Assembly (NCBI GenBank): GCA_035452965.1
Contig: DAOTCE010000004.1
Span: 186,001 to 250,000 of the forward strand
DNA length: 64,000 nucleotides
Source of the DNA: Candidatus Paceibacterota bacterium
Lineage (GTDB): Bacteria > Verrucomicrobiota > Verrucomicrobiia > Limisphaerales > UBA8199
Direction of reading: 5' to 3'
Within the stretch, counting starts at the first letter, position 1; every line of letters starts with the position of its first letter. Position numbers and translations under genes: made by a program. Under the pieces are notes generated by a model. The model searched no databases, was not told the DNA's origin, and saw only the letters and a list, made by a program, of their open reading frames with translations. Shown here one piece after another: positions 8,930 to 17,190 of this stretch.

Positions 8930-10015
8930 CTAACCGGCGCAGACTGCTACCCCATTGAACGCCCAGTCGGGCGGCGACTGCTGGCGCGCGGCCCCGTCCT
9001 TCGCTGGCGCGGGTGTCAAGCGGGCCATCAATGCCGCCGTTCGCTCGCTGATGATCGCCCGGCAGCGGGCCAATTCCTGTTCGCGCTGGCGCACATTCTC
9101 GCGCACAATTGCTTCGAGGTGGTCCACGTTGTAAAGGTAAACGCTGTCGAGCTGCTCCACGTCCGGGGCGATGTCCCGCGGCACGGCGATGTCTATGAGA
9201 AACAGGGGGCGGTCCCGGCGCCGGGCCATGACCCGGGCCACTTCCTCGCGGTGCAGAATGGTCTGTGGAGAGCCGGTCGAGCTGACCACAATGTCCGCTG
9301 CGGCCATCGCCGGCAGGCAATCGTCGAAGCGAACCGCGCGGCCGCCGAATTCGGCGGCCAGGTTCAGCGCCCGGTCGTAAGAGCGGTTCGAGACAAGGAT
9401 CGAGCGCGCGCCTTTCTTGGCGAGGTGCCGCACGCAGGCTTCGCCCATCTTGCCCGCGCCAAGGATCATGACCGTCCTGGTGGCCAGGTCCCGGTCGAAA
9501 ATCCGTTCCGCGAGTTCGACGGCGACGCTGCCAACGGAGGTCGCGCCGCGGCCGATGCCCGTCTGGGTCCGTATCTCTTTCGCTGCCTGCAGTGCCGTCT
9601 GAAAGAGCCGGTTCGTCACACGGCCGGTCAGCTTGGCGGCCTGTGCGGCCAGGTAGGCTTGCTTGACCTGGCCGGTGATCTCGGTCTCGCCAAGCACCAT
9701 CGAATCCAGGCCGCTGGCCACCGAGAAGAGATGCTCTATAGCCTCGGCCCCTTCCTTGACGTAAAGGTGCGCCGCCAGGTCGGCTTCGCCCGTGGAGAAC
9801 TGCTCGAAGAGCCGCTGAATGTTGCCGTTGACCTTCTCCGCGACGCCGTAGATTTCCACCCGGTTGCAGGTGGACAGGAGCACCAGTTCGTCCAGGTTGC
9901 CGCCCACTTTCAGGCGGCAGCCGCTGCAGCGCAAGCGGGAGGGATGGACTGCCAGTTTCTCGCGCAGCTCCACTGGCGCGGTCCGATAACTCAATCCGGC
10001 AAGGAAGAGTTTCAT
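8930..10015 (-). CDS. hemA: glutamyl-tRNA reductase
   Basis: This enzyme reduces glutamyl-tRNA(Glu) with NADPH to glutamate-1-semialdehyde, the first committed step of C5 heme synthesis, in the cytosol. The ATG at 10015 gives MKLFLAGLSYRTAPVELREK, the standard GluTR start; the open frame to 10096 is discounted. The catalytic cysteine is Cys50 in STCNR. The GLDSMVLGETEI segment and the dinucleotide-binding ILGAGKMGE motif are present. At 361 aa it is shorter than the roughly 420 aa of E. coli HemA, and the C-terminal dimerisation helices appear cut down, which I recall for some PVC-phylum members. It precedes a nonaheme cytochrome gene on the same strand, so heme supply and cytochrome production may be linked. 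No other hem gene is adjacent. Confidence 0.93.
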   Translation of the reverse strand: MKLFLAGLSYRTAPVELREKLAVHPSRLRCSGCRLKVGGNLDELVLLSTCNRVEIYGVAEKVNGNIQRLFEQFSTGEADLAAHLYVKEGAEAIEHLFSVASGLDSMVLGETEITGQVKQAYLAAQAAKLTGRVTNRLFQTALQAAKEIRTQTGIGRGATSVGSVAVELAERIFDRDLATRTVMILGAGKMGEACVRHLAKKGARSILVSNRSYDRALNLAAEFGGRAVRFDDCLPAMAAADIVVSSTGSPQTILHREEVARVMARRRDRPLFLIDIAVPRDIAPDVEQLDSVYLYNVDHLEAIVRENVRQREQELARCRAIISERTAALMARLTPAPAKDGAARQQSPPDWAFNGVAVCAG

Positions 10016-10495
10016 GCAGCGGCGGCGGCAACGAGCAGAAAACCCGCCAGCAGCCTGTCTGGCAGGGGCCTCTGGCCATATTTTGGGATTGGACAAGCTA
10101 ATTCAGGTCGCCTGTTAAGCATCGGCCAACAAGATTAGCCAGAAGCCGACATTCTGCTCGCCATCCCTTGCCTTTGTATTTGCATTTATTGCTATCCAAA
10201 AGCAAAATACGGAGCACTATTACTAATCTTACATTGCACATAAGAATGGTGTGCTTTATCGTGAGCCGGAAAAGGCGGCGAGTGGAAAGCCGCTAACAAA
10301 CCAGGTGTGGCTGATGATTGTGGAAAGCTGTGGTTTTACGCGGGTTTCCGGGGAATACCGTTGGCGATCCGCCTTCTCGGCCTCCCCTTCTTGCCGCCTG
10401 CACCACCGCCGGACGGGCGAGGGCACCGTTCCGTTAGCCGCACGCCAGTGTTGGCTTGCGGATGGCTGGAGGATGGCTTGTCAGTGCGGTCAGAT

Positions 10496-10543
10496 CCCGG
10501 TGTGTATCCCATGGGGAGCGATCCCCATGGGATACACACCGGG
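10496..10543. repeat. dispersed palindromic element, copy 1
   Basis: A perfect 22-bp inverted repeat (10496-10517 and 10522-10543) surrounds a 4-nt loop GCGA. The core is TCCCATGGGGA/TCCCCATGGGA, flanked by CCCGGTGTG/CACACCGGG. A second copy with the same layout lies at 30976-31025, and a degraded half copy at 57041-57065. All are intergenic. This looks like a REP-like dispersed element rather than a terminator, as no T-run follows. Confidence 0.8.
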
Positions 10544-10580
10544 GTCGCACCGTGGTCAAGGCGGGGTCACCCGGTCCAGG

Positions 10581-10617
10581 CTCCCCAAACTGTCCATTTT
10601 TGAGACAGTTGGGGGAG
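10581..10617. repeat. 14-bp stem-loop
   Basis: The arms at 10581-10594 (CTCCCCAAACTGTC) and 10604-10617 pair with one mismatch around a 9-nt AT-rich loop. It lies 37 bp beyond the palindromic element, between hemA and the CBM48-like gene. It could be an RNA hairpin or part of a composite repeat. Confidence 0.55.
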
Positions 10618-10842
10618 TGGGAAGGGCTAAGTCGTTTACTTCACACTCCAAGGCCGGAGCCTTGGGTTCCAGCCAGCTTCACGCGGATGGGTGTGCAATT
10701 TCGAGGGCTAATCAGCGCACTTGTTCGAGGGGATTTCGTGCTTGGTGTGAGATGAATCAGGGCCAGCTATGGATGATGCGCTCCACTCCGCGCGGCCTCC
10801 GGCCAGAGCGCCTTCCGGCACGGGTTACGGTTGCGGGCGACT

Positions 10843-11121
10843 TCAGCCCACCTCGCGAACCATGTCGAAGCCGCCAAAGGGATTAGGCACGCGATTGGTG
10901 CAGTCGGGATCCTCGCACCACTGGCCGTCCACAATGAACAGGTAGCTGTGCTTGCCCTGCGGCAGCTTAAGGCTGGTCGTCCAGACGCCATCCTTGCCCT
11001 TTTCCATCACGAGCGCCTGTTGCTGCCACTCAGTGAAATCTCCTACCAGCAGCACGCTGGTCGCTGCCGGAGCGACGTAGCGAAACATCTGCATCTTTGG
11101 TTTCTTCGATCTTCGACTCAC
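10843..11121 (-). CDS. CBM48/isoamylase-early-set-like glycogen-binding domain protein
   Basis: This 92-residue cytosolic protein is essentially a single early-set (AMPK-type glycogen-binding) domain: FRYVAPAATSVLLVGDFTEW, then VWTTSLKLPQGKHSYLFIVDG, ending with DPNC-like residues and NPFGG. The family binds alpha-glucans or senses glycogen. The start is GTG at 11121, supported by a GGAAAGG-like ribosome-binding sequence about 10 bases upstream. It stands alone, divergent from the NfeD/flotillin operon. No catalytic domain is attached, so a regulatory or carbohydrate-binding role is inferred. Confidence 0.8.
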   Translation of the reverse strand: MSRRSKKPKMQMFRYVAPAATSVLLVGDFTEWQQQALVMEKGKDGVWTTSLKLPQGKHSYLFIVDGQWCEDPDCTNRVPNPFGGFDMVREVG

Positions 11122-11511
11122 AAGACACTTTCCTTTCCTGATTACGGAGGCCCGACCCTCTGTATCTCCGTCCGTTCGAAGACGCCCGCCGTTTGGTATT
11201 TTCTGATACCATACTTAACCGGCGTGATGGGAGGCTCCATTCTCTCTAACCAAAAGCACTTTCACCCCTTCGCGCCCACGGGTCAACTAAGAATTCCTGA
11301 TAGCGGCAAGGAATGGGCGGACGGCTCAGCGCATTTGGCGGGTTTATAAAGGTCCCGGGAAATTATAAGTGCAGAAGCGGGGCGAATGGTGTTTGCTTGA
11401 GGCGAGTTCATGAAACGCAGCCTAACACACAAACCACCGGGCGACGAGGTTTCCCACTTGCATGGCAGGTGGGTTGCGCCTTTAATGCCAGCGACAACCT
11501 AGCGAGGCCCT
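11122..11511. other. divergent promoter region, CBM48-like / NfeD operon
   Basis: This 390-bp region lies between two divergent starts. It holds a small inverted repeat (TGGTAT at 11194-11199 and ATACCA at 11206-11211), which could be an operator, and AT-rich tracts near 11340-11370 (TTTATAAAGG, AAATTATAAG) that could be -10-like elements for the flotillin operon. None is proven by sequence alone. Confidence 0.35.
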
Positions 11512-12072
11512 ATGGACTTTCTTGTGTATTCGATCTGTTTCGGAGTCGGTTTGCTGTTCGCCATCGTCAGCGCGTTCCTGGGGCATCTGTTTGGCGGACA
11601 CGATCTGGACACGGATGTGGGGACGGGGGGCCATGCCGAAGCCGGGTTCTCGGATACGGGCATGCCAGGCCTGTCGCCTTTCAGCCCTACCACCATTACG
11701 TCGTTTATCACAGCGTTCGGCGGCCTGGGTATGATCTTCACGAAGATCGAGACCACCAGCAGCCCCTGGGTCAGCGCGCCGCTCGCGTTGTTGGGCGCGC
11801 TGGTCATCGCCGCCGGGGTGGTGTGGCTGTTCGGGACGATCTTTCACAAGGTGGACGCCTCCAGCGAGTCGCGCGTGGCGACGCTGGTGGGCATGAGCGC
11901 GACGGTCATCACGCCTATCCCGGCGGATGGCGTGGGGGAAATCGCTTATGTACAGTCCGGCTCGCGCTACACCGCGCCGGCGCGCAATGAGCGCAACACC
12001 CCGGTGGCCGGCGGTCAGACCGTGAAGATCGTCCGCATCGTCGGCACCCAGTTCTACGTCACGGCCATCTGA
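11512..12072 (+). CDS. NfeD-family membrane protein
   Basis: This 186-aa protein has an N-terminal membrane segment (about 1-25), a Gly/Asp/His-rich loop, further membrane segments (about 60-110), and a C-terminal soluble beta-barrel (about 118-186: SRVATLVGMSATVITPI... AGGQTVKIVRIVGTQFYV). This is the short NfeD form without the serine protease. NfeD proteins act with flotillins in membrane microdomain organisation, and the next gene, 39 bp downstream, is a flotillin. This partnership is well established for the families. The HDLDTDVGTGGHAEAG loop is unusual and may bind metal, which is speculation. Confidence 0.85.
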   Translation: MDFLVYSICFGVGLLFAIVSAFLGHLFGGHDLDTDVGTGGHAEAGFSDTGMPGLSPFSPTTITSFITAFGGLGMIFTKIETTSSPWVSAPLALLGALVIAAGVVWLFGTIFHKVDASSESRVATLVGMSATVITPIPADGVGEIAYVQSGSRYTAPARNERNTPVAGGQTVKIVRIVGTQFYVTAI

Positions 12073-12111
12073 TGTGATTGACCCCGATAACCCTTAACTC
12101 CCGTTCAAACT

Positions 12112-13650
12112 ATGCCAAATCATACCTTCTTCCTCGCTGAAGCCTTCCTCGGTGGCACCGTCGCCTCAGTGGTCGTCGGCCTTGTCGTCGTCATTGTGAT
12201 CTTTGCGGCTATCTGGGCCAGCCGCTACGTCAAGGTCGGCCCGAACGAAGTGCTGGTGGTCTCCGGCCGCCGGCACCGCTACACCGATCCGGATGGGACG
12301 GCGCAGGTTCGCGGGTTCCGGGTGCGGAAAGGCGGCGGCACGTTCGTGATCCCCGTAATCGAGAAGGTGGACCGGCTCTCGCTGGAGTTGCTGACCATTG
12401 ACGTGAAGCAGGAGCAGGATGTCTATACCAGCAAAGGCGTGCCGGTTCGCGTGGACGGCGTCGCTCAAATCAAAGTGAAGGGCGACGACATCTCCATTGC
12501 GACCGCCGCCGAGCAGTTCCTGAGCAAGAGCAACGAGGACATCAAGGAAATTGCCAACCAAACCCTGGAGGGGCACCTGCGCGCCATCCTGGGCACGATG
12601 ACGGTAGAGGACATCTACCAGAATCGCGATGCCTTCGCCCAAAAGGTGCAGGAGGTAGCGGCTGGCGACATGGCGAACATGGGCCTGGGCATCGTGAGCT
12701 TCACCATCAGAGACATTCGCGACAGCCAGGGCTACCTGGACGCGCTGGGCAAACCGCGCATCGCGCAGGTCAAACGCGACGCCATTATCGCCCAGGCCGA
12801 GGCGGACCGCGACGCCACCATCCGTTCCGCCCAGGCCAACCAGGCCGGGCAGGAAGCCAAATTCCAGGCCGACACGAAGGTGGCCGAGGCGCAGCGGGAT
12901 TACCAATCCAACGTCGCCCAGTACCAGGCGGCGGTGAACCAGAAGAAGGCCGAGGCCGACCTGGCGTATGACCTGCAGAAGTACAAGACCGGCCAGTTGG
13001 TCAAGGCGGAGGAAGTGCAGGTCAACATCGTCGAGAAGCAGAAGCAGATCGAGCTGCAGCAGCAGGAAATCCTGCGCAAGCAGCGCGAGCTGGAGGCCAA
13101 CGTGCAGAAGCCGGCCGACGCCGAGCGCTACAAGGTCGAGACTCTGGCCAACGCCCGCAAGTTCCAGTTGGAGACCGAGGCCGCGGGCGCGGCGTCGGCG
13201 ACCAAGGCGACCGGGTTTGCCAACGCCGACGTGGTCAAGGCCACCGGTGTCGCCGAAGCCGACGCCAATAAAGCTCGCGGTTTGGCCGAAGCTTCGGTCA
13301 TCGAAGCGCAGGGCAAGGCGACCGCCGAAGCGATGCGCGTCAAGGCCGAGTCCTTCAAGCAATACAACGAAGCGGCGGTGGTGGAGATGATCATCCGCGT
13401 GCTGCCCGAGGTGGCCGGCAAGATCAGCGAACCGCTGGCCAAGACCGAGAAGATGGTCATCATCAACTCGGGCGCCGGCGTGGGCGGCGGCGCCAGCAAG
13501 CTTACCGGTGATGTGACGCAGATAGTCGCCCAGCTCCCGCCGGTGATAGAGAGCCTGACGGGCATCAAGTTCGAGAAGTTGCTCGAACAGGTGCCTGCGC
13601 TCCGGCAGTCGTTAGAGAAGGGCGATGAAAAGACGAAAGGAACCCCATGA
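12112..13650 (+). CDS. flotillin-like SPFH-domain protein
   Basis: This 512-aa membrane-associated scaffold protein has a single membrane segment at about 15-37, an SPFH/band-7 domain at about 40-210 (VGPNEVLVVSGR... through VSFTIRDIRDSQGYLDALG), and a long coiled coil of Ala/Glu-rich repeats at about 215-430. A Gly-rich segment (SGAGVGGGASK) and a C-terminal oligomerisation region follow. Length and layout match FloT/YqiK-type bacterial flotillins, which organise detergent-resistant membrane domains. It is preceded by NfeD and overlaps the following PLDc_N gene by 4 bp (ATGA), so the three are probably one translationally coupled unit. Confidence 0.92.
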   Translation: MPNHTFFLAEAFLGGTVASVVVGLVVVIVIFAAIWASRYVKVGPNEVLVVSGRRHRYTDPDGTAQVRGFRVRKGGGTFVIPVIEKVDRLSLELLTIDVKQEQDVYTSKGVPVRVDGVAQIKVKGDDISIATAAEQFLSKSNEDIKEIANQTLEGHLRAILGTMTVEDIYQNRDAFAQKVQEVAAGDMANMGLGIVSFTIRDIRDSQGYLDALGKPRIAQVKRDAIIAQAEADRDATIRSAQANQAGQEAKFQADTKVAEAQRDYQSNVAQYQAAVNQKKAEADLAYDLQKYKTGQLVKAEEVQVNIVEKQKQIELQQQEILRKQRELEANVQKPADAERYKVETLANARKFQLETEAAGAASATKATGFANADVVKATGVAEADANKARGLAEASVIEAQGKATAEAMRVKAESFKQYNEAAVVEMIIRVLPEVAGKISEPLAKTEKMVIINSGAGVGGGASKLTGDVTQIVAQLPPVIESLTGIKFEKLLEQVPALRQSLEKGDEKTKGTP

Positions 13651-13868
13651 GTAATGTTGACGCCTATTACCGAATAGCTTTCTTTCTGGTTGGAGGGCTG
13701 TTCTTCCTCGCCTGCTTCGTGTTCTGGGTGTGGATGCTCATTCACGCCATCAAGAACAAGGGGCTGAGCGACACCGAGAAGATCGTTTGGGTCCTGGTGA
13801 TCCTGTTTGTGCATGTCATCGGGGCCCTGATCTACTTCTTTGTGGGCCGGCCCAAAGCGAGCGGCTAG
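13647..13868 (+). CDS. small two-helix membrane protein (PLDc_N-like)
   Basis: This 73-aa protein has two membrane helices (about 9-33 and 46-66) separated by IKNKGLSDTEKIVWVLV, a pattern of the phospholipase D-nuclease N-terminal (PLDc_N) family that also occurs as stand-alone small proteins. The ATG overlaps the flotillin stop by 4 bp. No catalytic HKD motif is present, so it is not an enzyme. I infer a partner of the flotillin/NfeD membrane assembly. Confidence 0.8.
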   Translation: MSNVDAYYRIAFFLVGGLFFLACFVFWVWMLIHAIKNKGLSDTEKIVWVLVILFVHVIGALIYFFVGRPKASG

Positions 13869-13889
13869 CGGCCGCTACTGGCAGCGGCT

Positions 13890-14783
13890 ATGCGGCTCTT
13901 TGAGGCCATCATAGACGCCAATCACCGCGCGATCGCGGGTGACCAGGCGGCGGGCCTGCGCCCGGCGGAGTTCCAGAGCGAGCTGCCCGTAGTGGCGCTG
14001 ACCTGCATAGACGTGCGGCTCAACCCGCTGCTGCCGGAGGTGCTGGGCCTGCCGGAGGAGCAGTTCATCTGGCTGCGCAACGCGGGCAACGTCATCACCG
14101 GCCCGCTCAGCAGCACCATGCGGTCGCTGGCGCTGGCCTGCGTGGTCAAGGGCGGGAAGGAGATCGCCATCATCGGCCACACCGATTGCCAGGTCAGCAA
14201 GACGACGACCATGGAGCTGCTGGACCGGTTTCGGGCGTTGGGGATCGAGCGGAACCTGCTGCCCGCCAACGTGAACGAGTTCTTTGGCATGTTTGCCAGC
14301 CCGAGGGCCAACGTCATCAAGGCGGCGGACATCGTGCGCCAGAGCCCGCTGATCGGACCCAGGATTCCCGTCCACGGCCTGCTGGTGGACATCGAGACGG
14401 GCAAGCTGGAATGGCTCGTGAACGGCTATCAATCGCTCGACACGATGGCCACGCGCATGAACAGGGCCCTCGCCTCCGCCGGGCAGACCGTGGACGCCTT
14501 GAAGGCGCTGACCGACTTTGAGATCGGCGGGATCAAGTTCTCCGAGACGAAGATCGGCGACACGGTCACCAAGGCGGAGGACTGGCTTTCGGGAAAGCTC
14601 CGCGAACTGGAGATCCAACCTCCGCCGGTTGTGCCAGCCGCGCAGCCAGAGACTCCCTTGCTGCAGGCTTCGGCCAAAGCGTGGCTCCGGGAGAAGGAGC
14701 AGCAGAAGGCCGGTGTGCCGCCTAAAATTTCGCCTCCGACCCCCGCCAAGCCACGACTCCGTTTTCAAAAGAAGCCCCGGTGA
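13890..14783 (+). CDS. beta-class carbonic anhydrase-like protein
   Basis: This 297-aa protein has a beta-carbonic-anhydrase domain in the first 185 residues. The zinc ligands are visible as Cys39 (with Asp41 and Arg43 of the CxDxR motif), His97 and Cys100 (HTDC). The family interconverts CO2 and bicarbonate. The C-terminal 110 residues are an extra extension: a helical part and then a Pro/Ala/Lys-rich tail (PAQPETPLL... PPTPAKPRLRFQKK) not needed for catalysis. It lies 21 bp after the PLDc_N gene and its stop overlaps the next start (GTGA), so it belongs to the flotillin operon. The association with flotillin is unusual; the tail may tether it to the membrane, which is inference. Confidence 0.85.
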   Translation: MRLFEAIIDANHRAIAGDQAAGLRPAEFQSELPVVALTCIDVRLNPLLPEVLGLPEEQFIWLRNAGNVITGPLSSTMRSLALACVVKGGKEIAIIGHTDCQVSKTTTMELLDRFRALGIERNLLPANVNEFFGMFASPRANVIKAADIVRQSPLIGPRIPVHGLLVDIETGKLEWLVNGYQSLDTMATRMNRALASAGQTVDALKALTDFEIGGIKFSETKIGDTVTKAEDWLSGKLRELEIQPPPVVPAAQPETPLLQASAKAWLREKEQQKAGVPPKISPPTPAKPRLRFQKKPR

Positions 14784-15431
14784 CCGAACAAGCCGTCAAA
14801 CCCCGCCGAGGCTGCTTCTTTTATGGGTGCATCACCAGCCTGGTGCTGCTGGTGTTGCTGCTGGCCGCCGGGCTGATTGGCCTGCACTACATGAAAAAGC
14901 TGGTCAATCGCTACACCGACACCCAGCCGATGAAGTTGCCGGCGGTGCAGATGCCGCCGGGCGAAGTCCGCAAGCTGAAACAGCGGTTCGGGGCCTTCGA
15001 GCAGGCGGTCGGCGAGCACCGACCCGCCCCCACGCTGGCGTTGACCGCGGACGACATCAACGCGCTGGTCTCCAGTGTCCTGGAGCAGCAGCCCACGCAA
15101 GGCAATATTCATGTCACCCTCGAAGGCGATCGGATGCGGGGCCAAGTGAGTGTGCCGATGCAAGAAATCGGCTTGAGCATGTTCAAGGGCAGATACCTGA
15201 ACGGCAGCGCGACGTTCAACCTAGCCTTCCGCGACGGCGCGCTGTTTGTGACGGCGCAGACCGTCACCGTCAAAGGCAAACCGCTGCCGGAAGCGCTCAT
15301 GCAGGCAGTCCGGAGAGAACCTGGCGGCTCGCCTGGCCGGGGAACCGCGGGCGGTGGCCGTGCTGCAAGGGCTGGAGGATATCCGAATTCAGGAAGGGAG
15401 GCTCGTGATAGTGCCGAAGGAGAGGCAATGA
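14780..15431 (+). CDS. membrane-anchored protein of unknown function, frameshifted near the 3' end
   Basis: The start is GTG at 14780, overlapping the carbonic anhydrase stop. One membrane helix (about residues 17-38) is followed by a soluble domain (LTADDINALVSSVLEQQ... VSVPMQEIGLSMFKGRYLNG... ) of a kind often seen in uncharacterised Verrucomicrobial proteins. After ALMQAV at about 15300-15313 the frame turns into Gly/Arg-rich junk that runs to 15477. The +1 frame instead reads ENLAARLAGEPRAVAVLQG and LEDIRIQEGRLVIVPKERQ, stopping at 15429-15431. So one extra base lies at about 15309-15317. This is either a sequencing error or a recent mutation; no slippery heptamer for programmed shifting is visible. 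Confidence 0.7.
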
Positions 15432-15511
15432 TGGTTCGCCTTGAAAACAGCGGAGTACTGTTCCCGGCCGCCTGACGCGCCATGACGCGCACTCCTCCGG
15501 CCCGCCCCGGA

Positions 15512-16735
15512 TTAAGTGCCCAACAGTTGCTGCACGGAAATCCCCCGCAGTTCGAACAACCGGCGGATGGCGTCTTCGATAAGGTTGTTCGGACACGAGG
15601 CGCCGGCGGTGATGCCGACAGTGACCGGGCCCTTGGGAAGCCAGTCGCGGGTCTCGACCTCCTCGTGGCGCTGCTGGTTGTAATGGACGATCAGCTTGTC
15701 TGACTTCATCTTGGCGGCGTTCTTGACGAAATAGGTGGGGAGCTTGGCTTCGCCCATCTCCGCCAGGTGTGAAGTGTTCGAGGAGTTGTAGCCGCCGATC
15801 ACGAGCAGCAGGTCGAGAGGCTCCTGCAAGAGGTTCTCCAGCGCGTCCTGCCGATCCTGCGTGGCGCCGCAGATCGTATCGAAGAAACGGAAGTGGCGGT
15901 CAATCTCCGCCTCGCCATACCTCTGCACCATGGCACGGCGCAGACGGCGCTGCACTTCCTCAGTCTCGCCGCGGAGCATGGTCGTCTGATTGGCGACCCC
16001 GATCGCGTTAAGATGGAGCTCGGGGTCAAAGCCGTCCGAGTAGGCCCCCTTGAACTTCTCCAGGAAGGCGGCTTTGTCGCCCCCGTTCACGATGTAGTCA
16101 CAAACGCAATCGGTCTCGGCCAGAGTGAACACGACCAGGTAATGCCCGCCGCCGCTGGCCATCGCCTGAGAGCTGGTCGCCTTGGTTTCCTCGTGCCACG
16201 CCTTGCCGTGGATAATGCTGGTGACTTTGTCCTGGGAGTACTGCCGGACCCGCTTCCAGACACTCATCACGTCCCCGCATGTCGTATCCACAAACCGGCA
16301 GCCTTTGGCCTCGAGCTGGCGGCGCATTGAGACTTCGGTGCCGAAGGCCGGGATGATGACAATATCGTCCTTCTTCAGGTCCCCGATGTCGGCATCCTTC
16401 TCCTTGCCGGAGAGGGACTTGATGCCCATGGCGCGGATCTGGTCGTTGACCTCGGGGTTGTGGATGATCTCGCCGAGGATGTAAATGGGCTGGTCCGGGA
16501 AGACCTTGCGCGCCGCGTACGCCAGGTCAATGGCCCGCTCGACGCCGTAGCAAAAGCCGAATTCCTTGGCCAGTTTGACGGTCAGGTCGCCCGCCGAAAG
16601 CATACGCCCACCCCTGCGAATGCGCTCGACCAGGTCGCTGCGATAATGCGACAGGACCTGCGCCTGCACTTCGGCCATGACATCAGGACGGCGAAGGTTG
16701 ATCTTTTGCGCCGCCAGGAGCGCTTGGGTTGACAT
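15512..16735 (-). CDS. ispH: 4-hydroxy-3-methylbut-2-enyl diphosphate reductase
   Basis: This is the last enzyme of the MEP isoprenoid pathway, a cytosolic 4Fe-4S protein that makes IPP and DMAPP. At 407 aa it is the long form, like cyanobacterial and plant IspH, with an N-terminal extension of about 50 residues before LTVKLAKEFGFCYGVERAID. The three cluster cysteines are Cys62, Cys153 (DTTCGDV) and Cys381 (GASCPNN). The substrate-binding GGYNSSNTSHL motif is intact. It is transcribed alone, divergent from the TMEM14-like gene. Confidence 0.95.
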   Translation of the reverse strand: MSTQALLAAQKINLRRPDVMAEVQAQVLSHYRSDLVERIRRGGRMLSAGDLTVKLAKEFGFCYGVERAIDLAYAARKVFPDQPIYILGEIIHNPEVNDQIRAMGIKSLSGKEKDADIGDLKKDDIVIIPAFGTEVSMRRQLEAKGCRFVDTTCGDVMSVWKRVRQYSQDKVTSIIHGKAWHEETKATSSQAMASGGGHYLVVFTLAETDCVCDYIVNGGDKAAFLEKFKGAYSDGFDPELHLNAIGVANQTTMLRGETEEVQRRLRRAMVQRYGEAEIDRHFRFFDTICGATQDRQDALENLLQEPLDLLLVIGGYNSSNTSHLAEMGEAKLPTYFVKNAAKMKSDKLIVHYNQQRHEEVETRDWLPKGPVTVGITAGASCPNNLIEDAIRRLFELRGISVQQLLGT

Positions 16736-16876
16736 GCTACAACCAGTGTACCACCAACCCGCGCGCCGTCCAGCCCAATCCCGGCGGCGGCCCGTTTGTC
16801 CTCTCGGTCGTGGGTTCCAGCAAATCGTTGTGTCCTTGGCGGCGGTTTGCGACTAGATTCACCACACAAAGAAACT

Positions 16877-17170
16877 ATGCGCCCACAAACTGTGCTCTGG
16901 ATTTACATCGTGCTGCTCGTCATTGGCGGACTTATTGGCTTTCTCAAAGCCAGGAGCAAAGTCTCTTTGATCATGTCGGTCGCCTTTGCGGCCGCGCTCA
17001 GCCTCTGTGCGGCGGACGTCATCTTCCAACCCTATGTCGCCGACATACTGCTGGCTGCGCTGCTGGTGGTGTTCGGCCTGCGACTGGTGAAGATGCGGAA
17101 GTTTATGCCGGCAGGGCTGATGCTGGTGGTAACAGTCCTCGCGCTGGTGTTGCGCCATCTCCGCTACTGA
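16877..17170 (+). CDS. TMEM14-family small membrane protein
   Basis: This 97-aa protein starts at the ATG at 16877 (the frame is open earlier, but the first membrane helix starts here). It has three to four membrane helices, with the family signature GGLIGFLKARSKVSLIMSV. TMEM14-like proteins are widespread in bacteria, and their function there is unknown. It lies 20 bp upstream of hrpB, possibly co-transcribed, with no functional link known. Confidence 0.75.
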   Translation: MRPQTVLWIYIVLLVIGGLIGFLKARSKVSLIMSVAFAAALSLCAADVIFQPYVADILLAALLVVFGLRLVKMRKFMPAGLMLVVTVLALVLRHLRY

Positions 17171-17190
17171 CTGCATTTCGCCTGCGAAAT

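Larger units (their letters stand above)
10016..10842. other. intergenic region with AT-rich block and palindromes
   Basis: This 827-bp stretch has no convincing gene. About 10130-10260 is markedly AT-rich against the genome and lies upstream of hemA, so it is the likely hemA promoter region. About 10490-10620 carries two strong inverted repeats, listed separately. Short open frames overlap the palindromes and have no protein-like composition. Confidence 0.5.

Noticed and set aside
12166..13362. 398-codon minus-strand frame opposite the flotillin gene
   Set aside because: Leu/Val/Gly-rich antisense shadow; the plus strand encodes a full SPFH protein in an operon.
15295..15320. Programmed ribosomal frameshifting in the last operon gene
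   Set aside because: No slippery heptamer, stop codon or downstream stem was seen; a single-base error or mutation is simpler.
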